Shown here piece after piece: positions 18,402-28,986 of a stretch of DNA of 64,000 nt; position 1 is the stretch's first letter, and every line of letters starts with the position of its first letter. This DNA is from Corynebacterium lowii. Lineage in GTDB: Bacteria; Actinomycetota; Actinomycetes; Mycobacteriales; Mycobacteriaceae. The notes beneath the pieces are model-generated. The model worked only from the letters and a program-made list of their open reading frames with translations, was not told the origin of the DNA and did no database searches. Location: assembly GCF_001412085.1 (NCBI RefSeq), contig NZ_LKEV01000001.1:496001-560000 (forward strand). Reading direction: 5' to 3'. Position numbers and translations under genes: made by a program.

Positions 18402-18422
18402 TTACAGGGAGGTGGAACGGCC

Positions 18423-19001
18423 GTGGATAGGCGGGTGAGTGCTGTCGATGTGGCAGCATATATTGAGGGAATGGTCTCGCTGGACGAGGGGGGAGCGATG
18501 AAAATACAAAAACTTACCTATTATGCTCAGGCATGGTCGTTGGCTTGGAGGGGGATACCTCTTTTTGACGATGAAGTTCAGGCATGGCGTGATGGGCCGG
18601 TGGTTCCGAATTTATATCGGGAGAATAAATATAAGCGAGTGAACGGAAAGTTAGCCGCTGCTTCGAGAGATCTAAGCGATGTTCAAAAAGCTGTAGTGGA
18701 AGCGGTGGTAGATTTTTATGGAGATTTTTCCGCTCAGGAACTTTCTGACCGGACTCATAAAGAGGAACCGTGGCAGCGGGCTCGACGAGGTTTGAAGCAG
18801 GAAGAGCGGGGGAGAGAAGTAATTACCGTGAAAGAGATGCGAAACTTTTACATGAAGCAAGCGCTGATGGAGGAACGGCGTAGCGTTCCGAGTGCGCCTT
18901 CGGAGACTCTTTCCTCGGCAGACGTGGCGAAAGTGGAAGAAGTTGGCCGCCAGCAAGCGAAAAAGTGGGCTGCCACGCTTGAATGGCTCAAAGATAAGTG
19001 A
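18423..19001 (+). CDS. Panacea-domain (DUF4065, SocA-like) antitoxin
   Basis: 192 residues. MKIQKLTYYAQAWSLAWRG followed by LFDDEVQAWRDGPVVPNLY is the core of the Panacea/DUF4065 domain, a promiscuous antitoxin domain that neutralises unrelated toxins (SocA, GepA and PanA families). The C-terminal 50 residues are charged and helical and may be the toxin-specific part. GTG start at 18423 with GGGAGG at 18406-18411. It overlaps the Doc toxin gene as GTGA. The gene is distinctly richer in A+T than rsdA and guaB2, indicating transfer. Located 21 bases after rsdA, so read-through is possible. Confidence 0.85.
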   Translation: MDRRVSAVDVAAYIEGMVSLDEGGAMKIQKLTYYAQAWSLAWRGIPLFDDEVQAWRDGPVVPNLYRENKYKRVNGKLAAASRDLSDVQKAVVEAVVDFYGDFSAQELSDRTHKEEPWQRARRGLKQEERGREVITVKEMRNFYMKQALMEERRSVPSAPSETLSSADVAKVEEVGRQQAKKWAATLEWLKDK

Positions 19002-19378
19002 TAGATGTTCCGCTATGTCTGCCCATGAAAGATGTGGTCAGATTTAATGAAGAACTATGTGGAAGAAGTCCTACGCTTTTAGACGCAGGGAAGCTAGAGG
19101 CCGCTTTGGCGCGTCCGCTCCAAGAAGTTTTTGGAGTGATTCTTTATCCCACTATTATGGAGCGCGCTGCGGTATTGCTGGAAGGGGTTGCCAGGGCTCA
19201 TGCGTTTATTGACGCTAATAAGCGCACTGCATGGTGGGCGGCCATGACGTATCTAGGGATACAGGGGATTAGTATTTCAGCTCGTTATGAAGAATCTGGC
19301 CAAGTAGTGATTGATCTCGTTGAAGGTCGTCATAATCATCACGACGTGACCTTATGGCTCATAGAGAATGCAGATTAA
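18998..19378 (+). CDS. Doc/Fic-family toxin
   Basis: 126 residues. HAFIDANKRTA at residues 68-78 is the Fic/Doc catalytic loop HxFx(D/N)ANKR, followed by the short helix of Doc proteins. The size fits Doc (about 126 residues), which phosphorylates and inactivates EF-Tu in phage P1, rather than longer AMP-transferring Fic enzymes. No inhibitory (S/T)xxxE(G/N) helix is evident in the toxin, so inhibition probably comes from the upstream Panacea protein. The GTG start is in a GTGA overlap; ATG 19025 is an alternative. Confidence 0.9.
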   Translation: MIDVPLCLPMKDVVRFNEELCGRSPTLLDAGKLEAALARPLQEVFGVILYPTIMERAAVLLEGVARAHAFIDANKRTAWWAAMTYLGIQGISISARYEESGQVVIDLVEGRHNHHDVTLWLIENAD

Positions 19379-19429
19379 GTGGCTCCGAAGCCCCTTGTGG
19401 AATCTCGGTGCCACTCACCGGCAATACCG

Positions 19430-20521
19430 CTAAGCGTTCTCCTTAATCCACTCCTCAACGCGTGCGGCAACCTCATCGCTATTCTTATCCTGGAAGATAA
19501 AGTGCGTGTTACCCGTGATCCCCTCGGCGGGTAGATTGACGGTTACCGCGTTACCACCTGCCTCATTGAGGGCGGCGGTAAAATCGTAGGCGCTTTGGCG
19601 CATGCCCTGCCACATAGCGGTGGCTTGAACGGCGGTATCGCCATTATCAATGTAATCGCCATAGTAGAACGCCACGGGAATGTTCTTATCGGCAATGGCC
19701 CGGAACTCTTCGCTATCCACCGCCGGGGCGCTTCCTGGTTCAATGGCGACGATCGCCGCCACGTTGTCCGAGTAGCGGGCTGCCGTCCAGCCCGCATTTC
19801 CTCCTTGCGAATGAGTGACCAGGATGGGTTTCTTACCGGTTCGCTCATGGACTTCATCGACGGTCGCTGCCAGTGCGCGCGAGACAACCTCGTTGTCATA
19901 ATCGGCGCCCATGTCTGATCGCATTCCCGTATCGGGGGTCATCTGGCGGAAGAATTGGTTGAGGGATTCCGCGTCGTTGGGGAATTGTGATCCCTCGTAG
20001 ACTCGTGATTCTCCATTTTCCCAGCGCCCAATGCGGAATTGCGTGTACCACCGCTGGTCCAATGTCTTGGTGCTGATGTCGCCCGAGACGGATGTTTGCC
20101 CGGCCTCACCGCGGCGTGGCTGGTCTACAAGGTAGACGCTATGGCCCTGTTTGAGGAAGTAATCGGACCAGCCATCGCGGCCATCGGGGGTGGTCTGCCA
20201 TCCCATGCGCGATTGTCCGTAGCCGTGGAGGAAAATCATCGGAAGCCCAGATTCATCCTCGGGAATCTGGTACAAGACGTTAGCGTGATCTACGTGAGAG
20301 GTTTGGCCTGCTCCTGTTTCCTCCCATTGATCTGCGGGATTGAAGGTTCCTTCGGAGGTGGTTACCGCGCCTCCTGCGGAGAATATTCCCTGATCGGCAA
20401 TCTGTAGGGCTGTATTCTCGGGGCTCTCGGCGGAATTGTTTTCGGTATCGGTGGCGCAGGCGGTGAGGAGAATTGCTGTCCCCATTACTCCCATGAGGGT
20501 ATTTATTCTATTTGATTTCAT
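19430..20521 (-). CDS. Secreted alpha/beta-hydrolase lipoprotein
   Basis: 363 residues from ATG 20521 (MKSNRINTLM); a longer frame to 20662 places a hydrophilic stretch before the signal and is rejected. Lipobox LLTAC with C22. Hydrolase-fold features are MIFLHGYGQS (oxyanion strand), VTHSQGG (nucleophile Ser) and a C-terminal NTHFIFQD region for the His. It probably acts as an esterase on the outer face of the membrane. Convergent with the Doc toxin gene, 51 bases apart. The ribosome site is weak (AAAGAAAA). Substrate unknown. Confidence 0.82.
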   Translation of the reverse strand: MKSNRINTLMGVMGTAILLTACATDTENNSAESPENTALQIADQGIFSAGGAVTTSEGTFNPADQWEETGAGQTSHVDHANVLYQIPEDESGLPMIFLHGYGQSRMGWQTTPDGRDGWSDYFLKQGHSVYLVDQPRRGEAGQTSVSGDISTKTLDQRWYTQFRIGRWENGESRVYEGSQFPNDAESLNQFFRQMTPDTGMRSDMGADYDNEVVSRALAATVDEVHERTGKKPILVTHSQGGNAGWTAARYSDNVAAIVAIEPGSAPAVDSEEFRAIADKNIPVAFYYGDYIDNGDTAVQATAMWQGMRQSAYDFTAALNEAGGNAVTVNLPAEGITGNTHFIFQDKNSDEVAARVEEWIKENA

Positions 20522-20688
20522 AATATTTTCTTTATCGAGTTTCACTCTTCCGCGTACCAAGCGGACCCGGTACAGAAGAAGGAGGAATAAATGCCTCCGG
20601 CGGTTGTGCTGGAGTGAGCGGGCCATGAGAGGTATTGTTTTCTCTCTGGTCCGTGCATACAAAGATAAAGGTTACCTCAAGGGCGGTT

Positions 20689-21060
20689 CTAACTATCCCG
20701 CATGCCATCGAGGTATCCCAGGGCGTAGTCCCAGGGAACGTAGGCGTGAATATCGGGGGCGGCGCCTGGCTCGTGCACGGGGCTGAGGGTGTTTTCTAGG
20801 GTCGCGCGCATGTTAGCGGCCAGAATATCCCAGCTAAAGTAATGGTTTTCCTCGCAGTCCTCGCAGAAGAAAAAGATACCTAGGATTCCCTTGGGTTCTA
20901 GCAGGGCCTTGAACTCGTGAACCAGGGCGAGGTCGCGCTCAATTCCCAAGCGTTCTTCGTCGGTCAGCGGCGGCATGGGCTCGTCACCGGCGAGGAACGA
21001 GGCGGGGTCGTTCGGATCGTCGGCAAAGGGGTCAAGCGGCATCTGAGAATCGAAGTTCAC
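20689..21060 (-). CDS. DUF5319 family protein (Rv3412 homologue)
   Basis: 123 residues from GTG 21060; ATG 21042 is an in-frame alternative. PLDPFADDPNDP at the start, FCEDCEENHYFSWDILAANM and YVPWDYALGYLDGMR match the conserved actinobacterial family found next to guaB2 in M. tuberculosis (Rv3412). The CxxC pair with a following His suggests metal binding, but no function is established. It is divergent from guaB2 with about 210 bases between. Confidence 0.85.
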   Translation of the reverse strand: MNFDSQMPLDPFADDPNDPASFLAGDEPMPPLTDEERLGIERDLALVHEFKALLEPKGILGIFFFCEDCEENHYFSWDILAANMRATLENTLSPVHEPGAAPDIHAYVPWDYALGYLDGMRDS

Positions 21061-21076
21061 AAGGCCGATCCTATGA

Positions 21077-22789
<1,713 letters not shown>

Positions 22790-22813
22790 TCCCAAGGAGA
22801 ACTGAGCACCCTC

Positions 22814-23956
22814 ATGCGCGATTACGTTGAGATCGGCATTGGCCGCGAGGCGCGCCGCACCTACCGCCTATCGGATGTGTCCATCGTGCCCTCCCGGCGC
22901 ACCCGCTCCTCCAAGGACGTGGACACCACCTGGAACATCGATGCCTACACCTTCGATATTCCCGTGATGTCGCACCCCACCGACGCCCTGGCTACCCCGG
23001 AGTTCGTGGTGGAGATGAGCAAGCAGGGAGGCATGGCGGTGATTAACGCCGAGGGGCTGTGGGGCCGTCACGCCGACCTGGAGGGGGCGCTCCAGCGCGT
23101 TATCGACGCCGCTCAGCGCGCCACGGGGCTCGAATCCTCCGAGGCCATCGGGGTGCTCCAAGAGCTTCACTCCGCGCCCATCGACGATGATCTACTGGCC
23201 GAGAGAATCCAGGCGGTGCGCGCCGAGGGCGCCATCGTGGCCGTGCGCGTTTCTCCGCAAAACGCCCGCGAACTCGCCCCCAAGGTGATCGCCGCCGGGG
23301 CGGAACTGCTGATTATTCAGGGCACGCTCATCTCCGCCGAGCACGTCACCCAAGGCGGCGAGCCGCTGAATCTCAAGGACTTCATCGGTTCCCTTGAGGT
23401 TCCCGTGATCGCCGGAGGCGTGACCGACTACACCACGGCCCTACACCTCATGCGCACCGGTGCGGCGGGTGTGATCGTGGGCGGCGGGGATAATACCAAT
23501 GGGCTCGCCCTGGGAATCGAGCCCGCGATGGCCACCGCCATTGCCGACGTCGCCGCCGCGCGCCGGGATTATCTGGACGAAACCGGTGGCCGCTACGTGC
23601 ACATTCTGGCCGATGGAGATATTTCCTACTCCGGCGACGTCGCCAAGGCCATCGCCTGCGGTGCCGACGCCGTGGTGCTCGGTTCTCCGCTCTCCAACGC
23701 GGCCGAGGCCGGGGGCAAGGGCTTTTTCTGGCCCTCGGCGGCCGCCCACCCGCGCTTCCCGCGCGGCCTGGTGGAGAGCCCGCAGATGTTCGGAGGTTCG
23801 GAGCACATCTCCACCTTGGAGAAGATTCTGCACGGTCCCTCCCGTGATGCCCTGGGACAGCAAAATATCGTGGGCGGGCTGCGCCGCGCGATGGCCAAGT
23901 GTGGCTACACTGATCTGAAGTCCTTTCAAAAGGTGGGGCTTGCGGTAACGGGGTAA
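22814..23956 (+). CDS. guaB3: GuaB3 family IMP dehydrogenase-related protein
   Basis: 380 residues. MRDYVEIGIGREARRTYRLS and VSIVPSRRTRSSKDVDT are typical of the actinobacterial GuaB3 branch (Rv3410c), always beside guaB2. The TIM-barrel core is present but there are no CBS domains, and the GSxCxTR catalytic cysteine loop of true IMPDH is not seen; the matching place reads GGGDNTNG. It may act as a GMP-reductase-like or regulatory protein; the biochemical role is unsettled in the family. AAGGAGA lies upstream in the guaB2-guaB3 gap. Confidence 0.92.
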   Translation: MRDYVEIGIGREARRTYRLSDVSIVPSRRTRSSKDVDTTWNIDAYTFDIPVMSHPTDALATPEFVVEMSKQGGMAVINAEGLWGRHADLEGALQRVIDAAQRATGLESSEAIGVLQELHSAPIDDDLLAERIQAVRAEGAIVAVRVSPQNARELAPKVIAAGAELLIIQGTLISAEHVTQGGEPLNLKDFIGSLEVPVIAGGVTDYTTALHLMRTGAAGVIVGGGDNTNGLALGIEPAMATAIADVAAARRDYLDETGGRYVHILADGDISYSGDVAKAIACGADAVVLGSPLSNAAEAGGKGFFWPSAAAHPRFPRGLVESPQMFGGSEHISTLEKILHGPSRDALGQQNIVGGLRRAMAKCGYTDLKSFQKVGLAVTG

Positions 23957-23980
23957 GAACGGGGATCGGGGGGATTATTG

Positions 23981-24823
23981 GTGAACGCTTACGCTGAGGT
24001 GGCTCTGCCGGAGCCGCCTCTTCTGCGCAGGGTGGCTGGGGTGCGTGCCCTGTGGGTGGAACTATGCGGCGTGGTGGGGACTCTGCTCGTGGCGGCGGCC
24101 TCCTTTGTGTCAGGGTGGAGCCGCGCGCTGTTATTCCTCGTAGGGGCGGGATGCGTGGTGCTGGCCCTGCTGATTCGCTCCTATCAGGAATCGCGGCGCA
24201 GGAAGGTAGCGGAATTGCGCGAAGCAGCAAAGGAGCGGCAGGCACAGTACATCATTAGAAATCTGAATATGGCCAGCGTGCCTGCCCGTGCAGCGCTGAA
24301 CCTGGCCCGCAAGCGTGAACAACGGGAATACCTGCACGGGGCGCGCATGATAGTGGTGGAACAGGCGAGGAACCTCGCTGGGCAGAGTGAGGCGAAATTA
24401 AGCGAGGTGCGGGCCCATTACTTCGGGGTAGAGCGCATGGGCGATGCCTGGTTGAAGGCGCCGGATTGGGGCATGGCGGGAAGCTCGGGGCGATCCTCCG
24501 AGAGGATATTTGCCGCGCCCGATGCAACCTTTATGCGGGCGATGAGGGGTGAGAGCTGTTTGATCGCCGATGCACAGAATCTAGGAGAAGAAGGAAAAGG
24601 CCTGCTGCCAGGCTCCTTTGTTGCCGCCCCGGTTTTTGCGGGGAGATGCCTCTATGGCCTGTTACTGGTTGATTCTGCGGAAACGGGCGCTTTTACCTCG
24701 GTGGATGAACAGATCGTGATGAACCTAGCCTCCCTATTGGCGGTGACCTTTGCGGCCCAGAAGGAGGTGCCGTACATAGATATGTCTAGAGGAAGCGGTG
24801 ACTTCCGGGGTGAGGCTCAGTAG
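23981..24823 (+). CDS. Membrane-anchored GAF-domain-like protein
   Basis: 280 residues from GTG 23981 (G-rich ribosome site just upstream; TTG 23978 also possible). Two hydrophobic helices (about residues 27-45 and 48-65) are followed by a Lys/Arg/Glu-rich coil (ESRRRKVAELREAAKERQAQ) and a C-terminal GAF-like fold: GESCLIADAQNL, GSFVAAPVFAGRCLYGLLLV, EQIVMNLASLLAVTF. That layout resembles sensor proteins without a kinase. It lies between guaB3 and guaA, but a nucleotide-sensing role is speculation. Confidence 0.65.
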   Translation: MNAYAEVALPEPPLLRRVAGVRALWVELCGVVGTLLVAAASFVSGWSRALLFLVGAGCVVLALLIRSYQESRRRKVAELREAAKERQAQYIIRNLNMASVPARAALNLARKREQREYLHGARMIVVEQARNLAGQSEAKLSEVRAHYFGVERMGDAWLKAPDWGMAGSSGRSSERIFAAPDATFMRAMRGESCLIADAQNLGEEGKGLLPGSFVAAPVFAGRCLYGLLLVDSAETGAFTSVDEQIVMNLASLLAVTFAAQKEVPYIDMSRGSGDFRGEAQ

Positions 24824-24855
24824 AGTGGGAGGGGTAAGAAATCGGGAGGAAAGCA

Positions 24856-25053
24856 ATGAATAATAAAAACGAACCCGTGGCCGGCAACTTTTTTGATGCC
24901 ACCGATGCCGAGCTTGTAAGCCTCCTCATGGCCGACCCCAAACAGTACTTTCGCAAGTATCCCAATCCGGCGTGGGAGCTGCGGGCCCTTGATGAGCTTG
25001 AGCCTTGGCGGAAGCGCCGCAAGGAGCGCAAGCGCCGGTGGTGGTGGAGCTAA
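24856..25053 (+). CDS. Small basic-tailed hypothetical protein
   Basis: 65 residues. ATG 24856 follows GGGAGGAAAGCA, a strong ribosome site. The middle ATDAELVSLLMADPKQYFRK resembles the start of phage-type or replication-associated small proteins only vaguely. The C-terminus is very basic and aromatic (RKRRKERKRRWWWS), suggesting nucleic acid or membrane contact. It sits between the GAF-like gene and guaA. Family not recognised. Confidence 0.6.
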   Translation: MNNKNEPVAGNFFDATDAELVSLLMADPKQYFRKYPNPAWELRALDELEPWRKRRKERKRRWWWS

Positions 25054-25095
25054 GGGGGTGAGAGCCTCGCTCTAGGGGAATTGACACCCCTCGGG

Positions 25096-25101
25096 TAGGG
25101 T
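25096..25101 (+). promoter_or_regulatory. -10 hexamer for a probable leaderless guaA mRNA
   Basis: TAGGGT lies eight bases before the GTG start codon of guaA, and no ribosome-binding site is present. A TTGACA at 25081-25086 is too close to serve as its -35. Confidence 0.45.
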
Positions 25102-25109
25102 AATGGGCT

Positions 25110-26690
25110 GTGACTCAAGCGCAGCAGACTCATCTCCCCAGCCCGGTTCTCGTTGTCGATTTTGGTGCCCAGTACGCGCAGCTCATTGCCCGCCGCGTGC
25201 GCGAGGCCCGCATGTACTCCGAGGTAGTGCCGCATACGATCACGGCGGCGGAGGTTAAGGAAAAGAACCCCGCTGCCTTGGTTCTTTCCGGCGGTCCCTC
25301 CTCCGTGTACGCGGAGGGTGCCCCCTCCCTGGACCCGGAGATCTTCGATCTGGGCCTGCCTATTTTTGGTATCTGCTACGGCTTCCAGTTGATGACCAAT
25401 GCCCTGGGCGGCGAGGTGGCCGCCACCGGTCAACGCGAGTATGGCCGCACGGACATGGAGGTTTCCGGCGGCAACCTGCACCGCGGCTTCGAAGTCACGC
25501 ACAAGGTGTGGATGAGCCACGGTGATTCCGTGGCCCAGGCACCGGAGGGCTTCGAGGTCACGGCGACCACGGCGGGCGCGCCGGTGGCGGCCTTTGAGAA
25601 CCCTGCCAAGCGTATGGCCGGCGTGCAGTATCACCCCGAGGTGCTGCACTCCCCGCATGGTCAGGAGGTGCTCACGCGCTTCCTCACCGAGATCGCGGGC
25701 CTGCCGCAGAACTGGACCGCCGATAATATTGCCCAGCAGCTCATTGACTCCGTGCGCGAGCAGGTGGGCCCCGAGGGGCGTGCCATCTGTGGCCTTTCCG
25801 GCGGCGTCGATTCCGCCGTGGCGGCGGCCTTGGTGCAGCGCGCCATCGGTGATCGCCTCACCTGTATCTTTGTGGATCACGGTCTGCTGCGCCAGGGCGA
25901 GCGCGAGCAGGTGGAGAAGGATTTTGTGGCTTCCACCGGCGCTCGCCTGATTACCGTGGACGAGCGCGGGGCCTTCCTGAATAAGCTGGCCGGGGTGTCC
26001 GAGCCGGAGGCCAAGCGCAAGGCTATTGGTGCGGAGTTCATTCGCTCCTTCGAGCGCGCCGTGGCCGGGGTGCTCGACGGTGCCCCGGAGGGGTCCAGCG
26101 TGGACTTCCTGGTGCAGGGCACCCTGTACCCGGACGTGGTGGAGTCCGGCGGTGGCACCGGCACCGCGAATATCAAGAGCCATCACAACGTGGGCGGGCT
26201 ACCCGATGATGTGGAGTTCACCCTGGTGGAGCCGCTGCGCCTGCTCTTCAAGGATGAGGTGCGCGCCGTCGGCCGCGAGCTGGGCCTGCCGGAGGAGATC
26301 GTGAACCGTCAGCCCTTCCCCGGCCCGGGCCTGGGTATCCGCATCATCGGTGAGGTTACGCAGGAGCGCCTGGAGATTCTGCGGGCCGCCGACGCCATTG
26401 CCCGCGAGGAGCTCACCAATGCCGGGCTCGACGAGCAGATTTGGCAGTGCCCGGTGGTTTTGCTTGCGGACGTCCGCTCGGTGGGCGTGCAGGGCGACGG
26501 CCGCACCTACGGGCACCCCATTGTGTTGCGTCCGGTTGCCTCCGAGGACGCTATGACGGCAGACTGGGTGCGTATTCCCTATGACGTGCTGGAGAAGATT
26601 TCTACGCGCATTACAAACGAGGTAGCAGAGATTAACCGGGTGGTACTGGACGTGACCTCCAAGCCCCCGGCAACGATTGAATGGGAGTAA
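25110..26690 (+). CDS. guaA: GMP synthase (glutamine-hydrolysing)
   Basis: 526 residues. It aminates XMP to GMP. Class I glutamine amidotransferase domain (1-200) with catalytic cysteine in GICYGFQLM and the His/Glu pair in QYHPEV; ATP pyrophosphatase P-loop [13 protein letters not shown] (about 230); C-terminal dimerisation domain with [12 protein letters not shown] and the end [12 protein letters not shown] start without ribosome site, consistent with a leaderless transcript. It completes the guanine branch begun by guaB2/guaB3. Confidence 0.98.
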   Translation: MTQAQQTHLPSPVLVVDFGAQYAQLIARRVREARMYSEVVPHTITAAEVKEKNPAALVLSGGPSSVYAEGAPSLDPEIFDLGLPIFGICYGFQLMTNALGGEVAATGQREYGRTDMEVSGGNLHRGFEVTHKVWMSHGDSVAQAPEGFEVTATTAGAPVAAFENPAKRMAGVQYHPEVLHSPHGQEVLTRFLTEIAGLPQNWTADNIAQQLIDSVREQVGPEGRAICGLSGGVDSAVAAALVQRAIGDRLTCIFVDHGLLRQGEREQVEKDFVASTGARLITVDERGAFLNKLAGVSEPEAKRKAIGAEFIRSFERAVAGVLDGAPEGSSVDFLVQGTLYPDVVESGGGTGTANIKSHHNVGGLPDDVEFTLVEPLRLLFKDEVRAVGRELGLPEEIVNRQPFPGPGLGIRIIGEVTQERLEILRAADAIAREELTNAGLDEQIWQCPVVLLADVRSVGVQGDGRTYGHPIVLRPVASEDAMTADWVRIPYDVLEKISTRITNEVAEINRVVLDVTSKPPATIEWE

Positions 26691-26694
26691 AACG

Positions 26695-27156
26695 ATGAAA
26701 CTGGCAGAGGCACTAGCCGAACGCGCGGAGGCACAGCGCCGCTACGCACAACTTCGGGAGCGCCTCAGGCTGGTGGCGCGGGTGCAAGAGGGCGAGGAGC
26801 CTGGCGAGGACCCCGCTGCCCTGCTGGCCGAGGCCGAGCACCTGTTAGAGCGCATTACCTGGCTGGTACGCCGGATTAATGCCACGAACATGGCGACGCC
26901 CTTTGATAAGGAGCACACGCTCACCGACGCCATCGCCCTGCGCGATGAGGCCAAGGAGCGGCGCACGCTCTATGCCGACCTCGCTAAGGCGGCCAGCACC
27001 CGGCAGGATCGCTATTCCCGCAGCGAGATCCGCTACGTGGCCAGCGTGAATGTGGCCGAGATGCGTGCCCTTATGGATACGGCGGCCAAGGAATATCGCC
27101 AGTGGGATACGGGTATCCAGCAGGTGAATTGGAGCACCGATTTGATCGAGAATTAA
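26695..27156 (+). CDS. DIP1984 family protein (septicolysin-like)
   Basis: 153 residues from ATG 26695, five bases after guaA. MKLAEALAERAEAQRRYAQL, LVRRINATNMATPFD and LTDAIALRDEAKERRTLYADL are the conserved blocks of the DIP1984 family, first described in C. diphtheriae. The protein is largely helical (coiled coil at both ends) and soluble. The family is sometimes annotated septicolysin, but its function is not demonstrated. Probably co-transcribed with guaA. Confidence 0.85.
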   Translation: MKLAEALAERAEAQRRYAQLRERLRLVARVQEGEEPGEDPAALLAEAEHLLERITWLVRRINATNMATPFDKEHTLTDAIALRDEAKERRTLYADLAKAASTRQDRYSRSEIRYVASVNVAEMRALMDTAAKEYRQWDTGIQQVNWSTDLIEN

Positions 27157-27263
27157 AGGCCAGAAGCAGGTAGCCAATTTTTCGCCTTATCAGCGAGCAC
27201 CAGGCTGCGACACGCCAGCCTTTATTGCGTGTCTCCATGGCACCCCGTGGGGCGTATGGGGCA

Positions 27264-27288
27264 GTCGGTTCGAGTCCGGCTCATTTAA
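27264..27288 (+). other. tRNA-like 3' fragment (T-arm plus acceptor-like tail)
   Basis: GTCGG TTCGAGT CCGGC (27264-27280) forms a proper T-arm with a seven-base TTCGAGT loop and a five-pair stem (one G-U pair), followed by TCATTTA and A in the position of the acceptor strand and discriminator. No matching TAAATGA 5' strand, D-arm or anticodon arm is seen upstream. It may be a tRNA-gene remnant left by integration, or chance. The whole interval 27157-27423 holds no gene. Confidence 0.4.
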
Positions 27289-27423
27289 TGACCAAGCCCA
27301 TCACACCGCACAAGGGTACCGCTCACAAATAACAGATTATTACCGGGTGCTGGGATAACCGCGAGAATTGGTGAGGGTGGGTAAGGGGCTTTTCTGGCTA
27401 TGCAGCGCGTAGGGTGGGAGCCT

Positions 27424-27843
27424 ATGAGTGTATCTCTGCGAAACACCGAGGAAATGGCGGTAGTGGTGGCCTATATGGAGGGCCACGCCGCAGGGGTAGT
27501 GGACCTAGCGGAGATATATGAAGAATGGGGATTAGAAAAACTCGGGGGTAATTACACGGATTCGCGCTTGCCCCAGGGCGATGCCTTTTTGCTCGCCGCG
27601 GCGCTGGGAATCGCGGTCGCCCAGGCCAAGGAGGCCGGGAGAGTGGTGGATCTCGCAGAACTCGGTGGCGGGCAGGGGCAGGTACACTTGTACGCCGACG
27701 GCCACCGCATTACCCAGATCGCCACGGCCCTGAAGTACTTTGCGCTCAGCCCCGAGGAACACCGCGTGGCGCAGGAATGGGACGAGGATACCCTGGCCGA
27801 TCTTGCCGACGAGGCCGAGGAACTGCGGGGGAGGTTGGATTAG
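27424..27843 (+). CDS. Hypothetical acidic protein
   Basis: 139 residues from ATG 27424, with GGGAG at 27416-27420; an upstream ATG at 27400 lacks a site. Soluble, acidic and mostly helical, ending EEHRVAQEWDEDTLADLADE plus a short tail. No signal peptide and no recognised motif. It lies between the tRNA-like remnant and a convergent AAA ATPase gene (22 bases apart), in a segment that is not part of the conserved gene order. Confidence 0.55.
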   Translation: MSVSLRNTEEMAVVVAYMEGHAAGVVDLAEIYEEWGLEKLGGNYTDSRLPQGDAFLLAAALGIAVAQAKEAGRVVDLAELGGGQGQVHLYADGHRITQIATALKYFALSPEEHRVAQEWDEDTLADLADEAEELRGRLD

Positions 27844-27865
27844 CGAGCGGACTACCACGGACGGG

Positions 27866-28978
27866 CTAGACCGCGGTGGAACTCCGCACGAACTCGGCAA
27901 AGCCGGGGGCGGTGAACTCTAGAAAACCGTGCTGAGGGGAATCGACCAACCCCTTATCCATGAGGGAGCGGCGCGCCATGCTGATGTCCGTGGTGCGCGC
28001 ACCCATCTGCTTGGCGATGTCGCCGCGCCGCACGGGGCCGTCGCCAAGCTGGGCCATAGCCACCATGATGTCTATTTCCCGTTCGGTGGCCTTCATCCAG
28101 CGCGATCGGAAAAGAGTTTCTTGCGCACTGGAAAAGTCCTCCCGCGCGGTATTCACGTGGGTGGGCAGAATGATTCCGCCGGGGTCGGGGTCTCCGGCGG
28201 CTATCCAGGAGAGGTCGCCTATGAGTTGGAGGAAGTAGGGGTAGCCCGAGGCGAGTCGGAGCGCGGCGTCGGTGGCCTCCGGTGCCCAGTGCACACCGTG
28301 GAGTTCGGCGGGGCGGGTGAGCGCGGTGAGCGAGGCGGTTTCGTCGAGATTGTTGAGGTGGACGTAGCGAAAACGCTCGGCAAAACTCACGGCATCGGTG
28401 ATGACGTCCTGGGTGTGGGAGAGCCCCGCCGTGAGAGCGATGAGGGGGAGGTCGGGGTTTTCCGATTGCATGTGCTGCCAGGCATAAGCCAGGGCGCGCA
28501 ACCCCTCATGGTCGGCGGCTTGAATCTCATCTATGAGAATCACCAGGCCCTTGTGGGAGTTTTTCTGGGCACTCTCACCAGCTTTTTCCAGCACCGCCTG
28601 TAATTGACGCCCCCACCCAGCGCGAACGGGGCTTTCTTGTGTTTTATTATTGAGGGTTACCCCGGCGAAGGAGAAGGAGGCGGTGTCTGTCCACCGATGT
28701 GCATAGCGGGAGAACTGCGAAAGGAGTTCTTCAAGGAAGTTCCCGTCACCGGCGGTGACCCACACCGTATGTAGGCCAAGGCGCTCGGCCTCGTGCTGAG
28801 CGGTGCGCAAAAGGGATGTTTTGCCCACGCCGCGCGGCCCCACGAATACCTGGATGCGTCCCTCCAAGCGGGGAAAGGAAACCAGCATGGCCAGGCTGCG
28901 CTGAATGGAGGTGAGCTGCTTATCGCGTCCAATGATCTCGCGGGCCACGGCTCCGGGGGTATAGGGGCTCGGCTGCAT
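27866..28978 (-). CDS. AAA-family ATPase with C-terminal winged helix (Orc1/Cdc6-like architecture)
   Basis: 370 residues. Walker A GPRGVGKTS at about 47-55, Walker B LVILIDEIQAADH at about 148-160, sensor-1-like LIALTAGLSH, and an arginine finger candidate near FRYVHLNNLDE. The C-terminal 80 residues form a winged helix (EIDIMVAMAQLGDGPVRRGD and following), probably binding DNA. The N-terminal IIGRDKQLTSIQRSL resembles AAA_16/Orc1-type proteins. A 19-bp perfect palindrome lies at its promoter. It may be a regulator or DNA-maintenance ATPase of a mobile segment; role unknown. Confidence 0.8.
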   Translation of the reverse strand: MQPSPYTPGAVAREIIGRDKQLTSIQRSLAMLVSFPRLEGRIQVFVGPRGVGKTSLLRTAQHEAERLGLHTVWVTAGDGNFLEELLSQFSRYAHRWTDTASFSFAGVTLNNKTQESPVRAGWGRQLQAVLEKAGESAQKNSHKGLVILIDEIQAADHEGLRALAYAWQHMQSENPDLPLIALTAGLSHTQDVITDAVSFAERFRYVHLNNLDETASLTALTRPAELHGVHWAPEATDAALRLASGYPYFLQLIGDLSWIAAGDPDPGGIILPTHVNTAREDFSSAQETLFRSRWMKATEREIDIMVAMAQLGDGPVRRGDIAKQMGARTTDISMARRSLMDKGLVDSPQHGFLEFTAPGFAEFVRSSTAV

Positions 28979-28986
28979 GGGGCTAT

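Noticed and set aside
25081-25086. TTGACA as the -35 of guaA
   Set aside because: Only nine bases separate it from the TAGGGT -10; the spacing does not fit a promoter.
27190-27300. Complete tRNA gene around the TTCGAGT T-loop
   Set aside because: No complementary 5' acceptor strand, D-arm or anticodon arm could be found, so only a fragment is reported.
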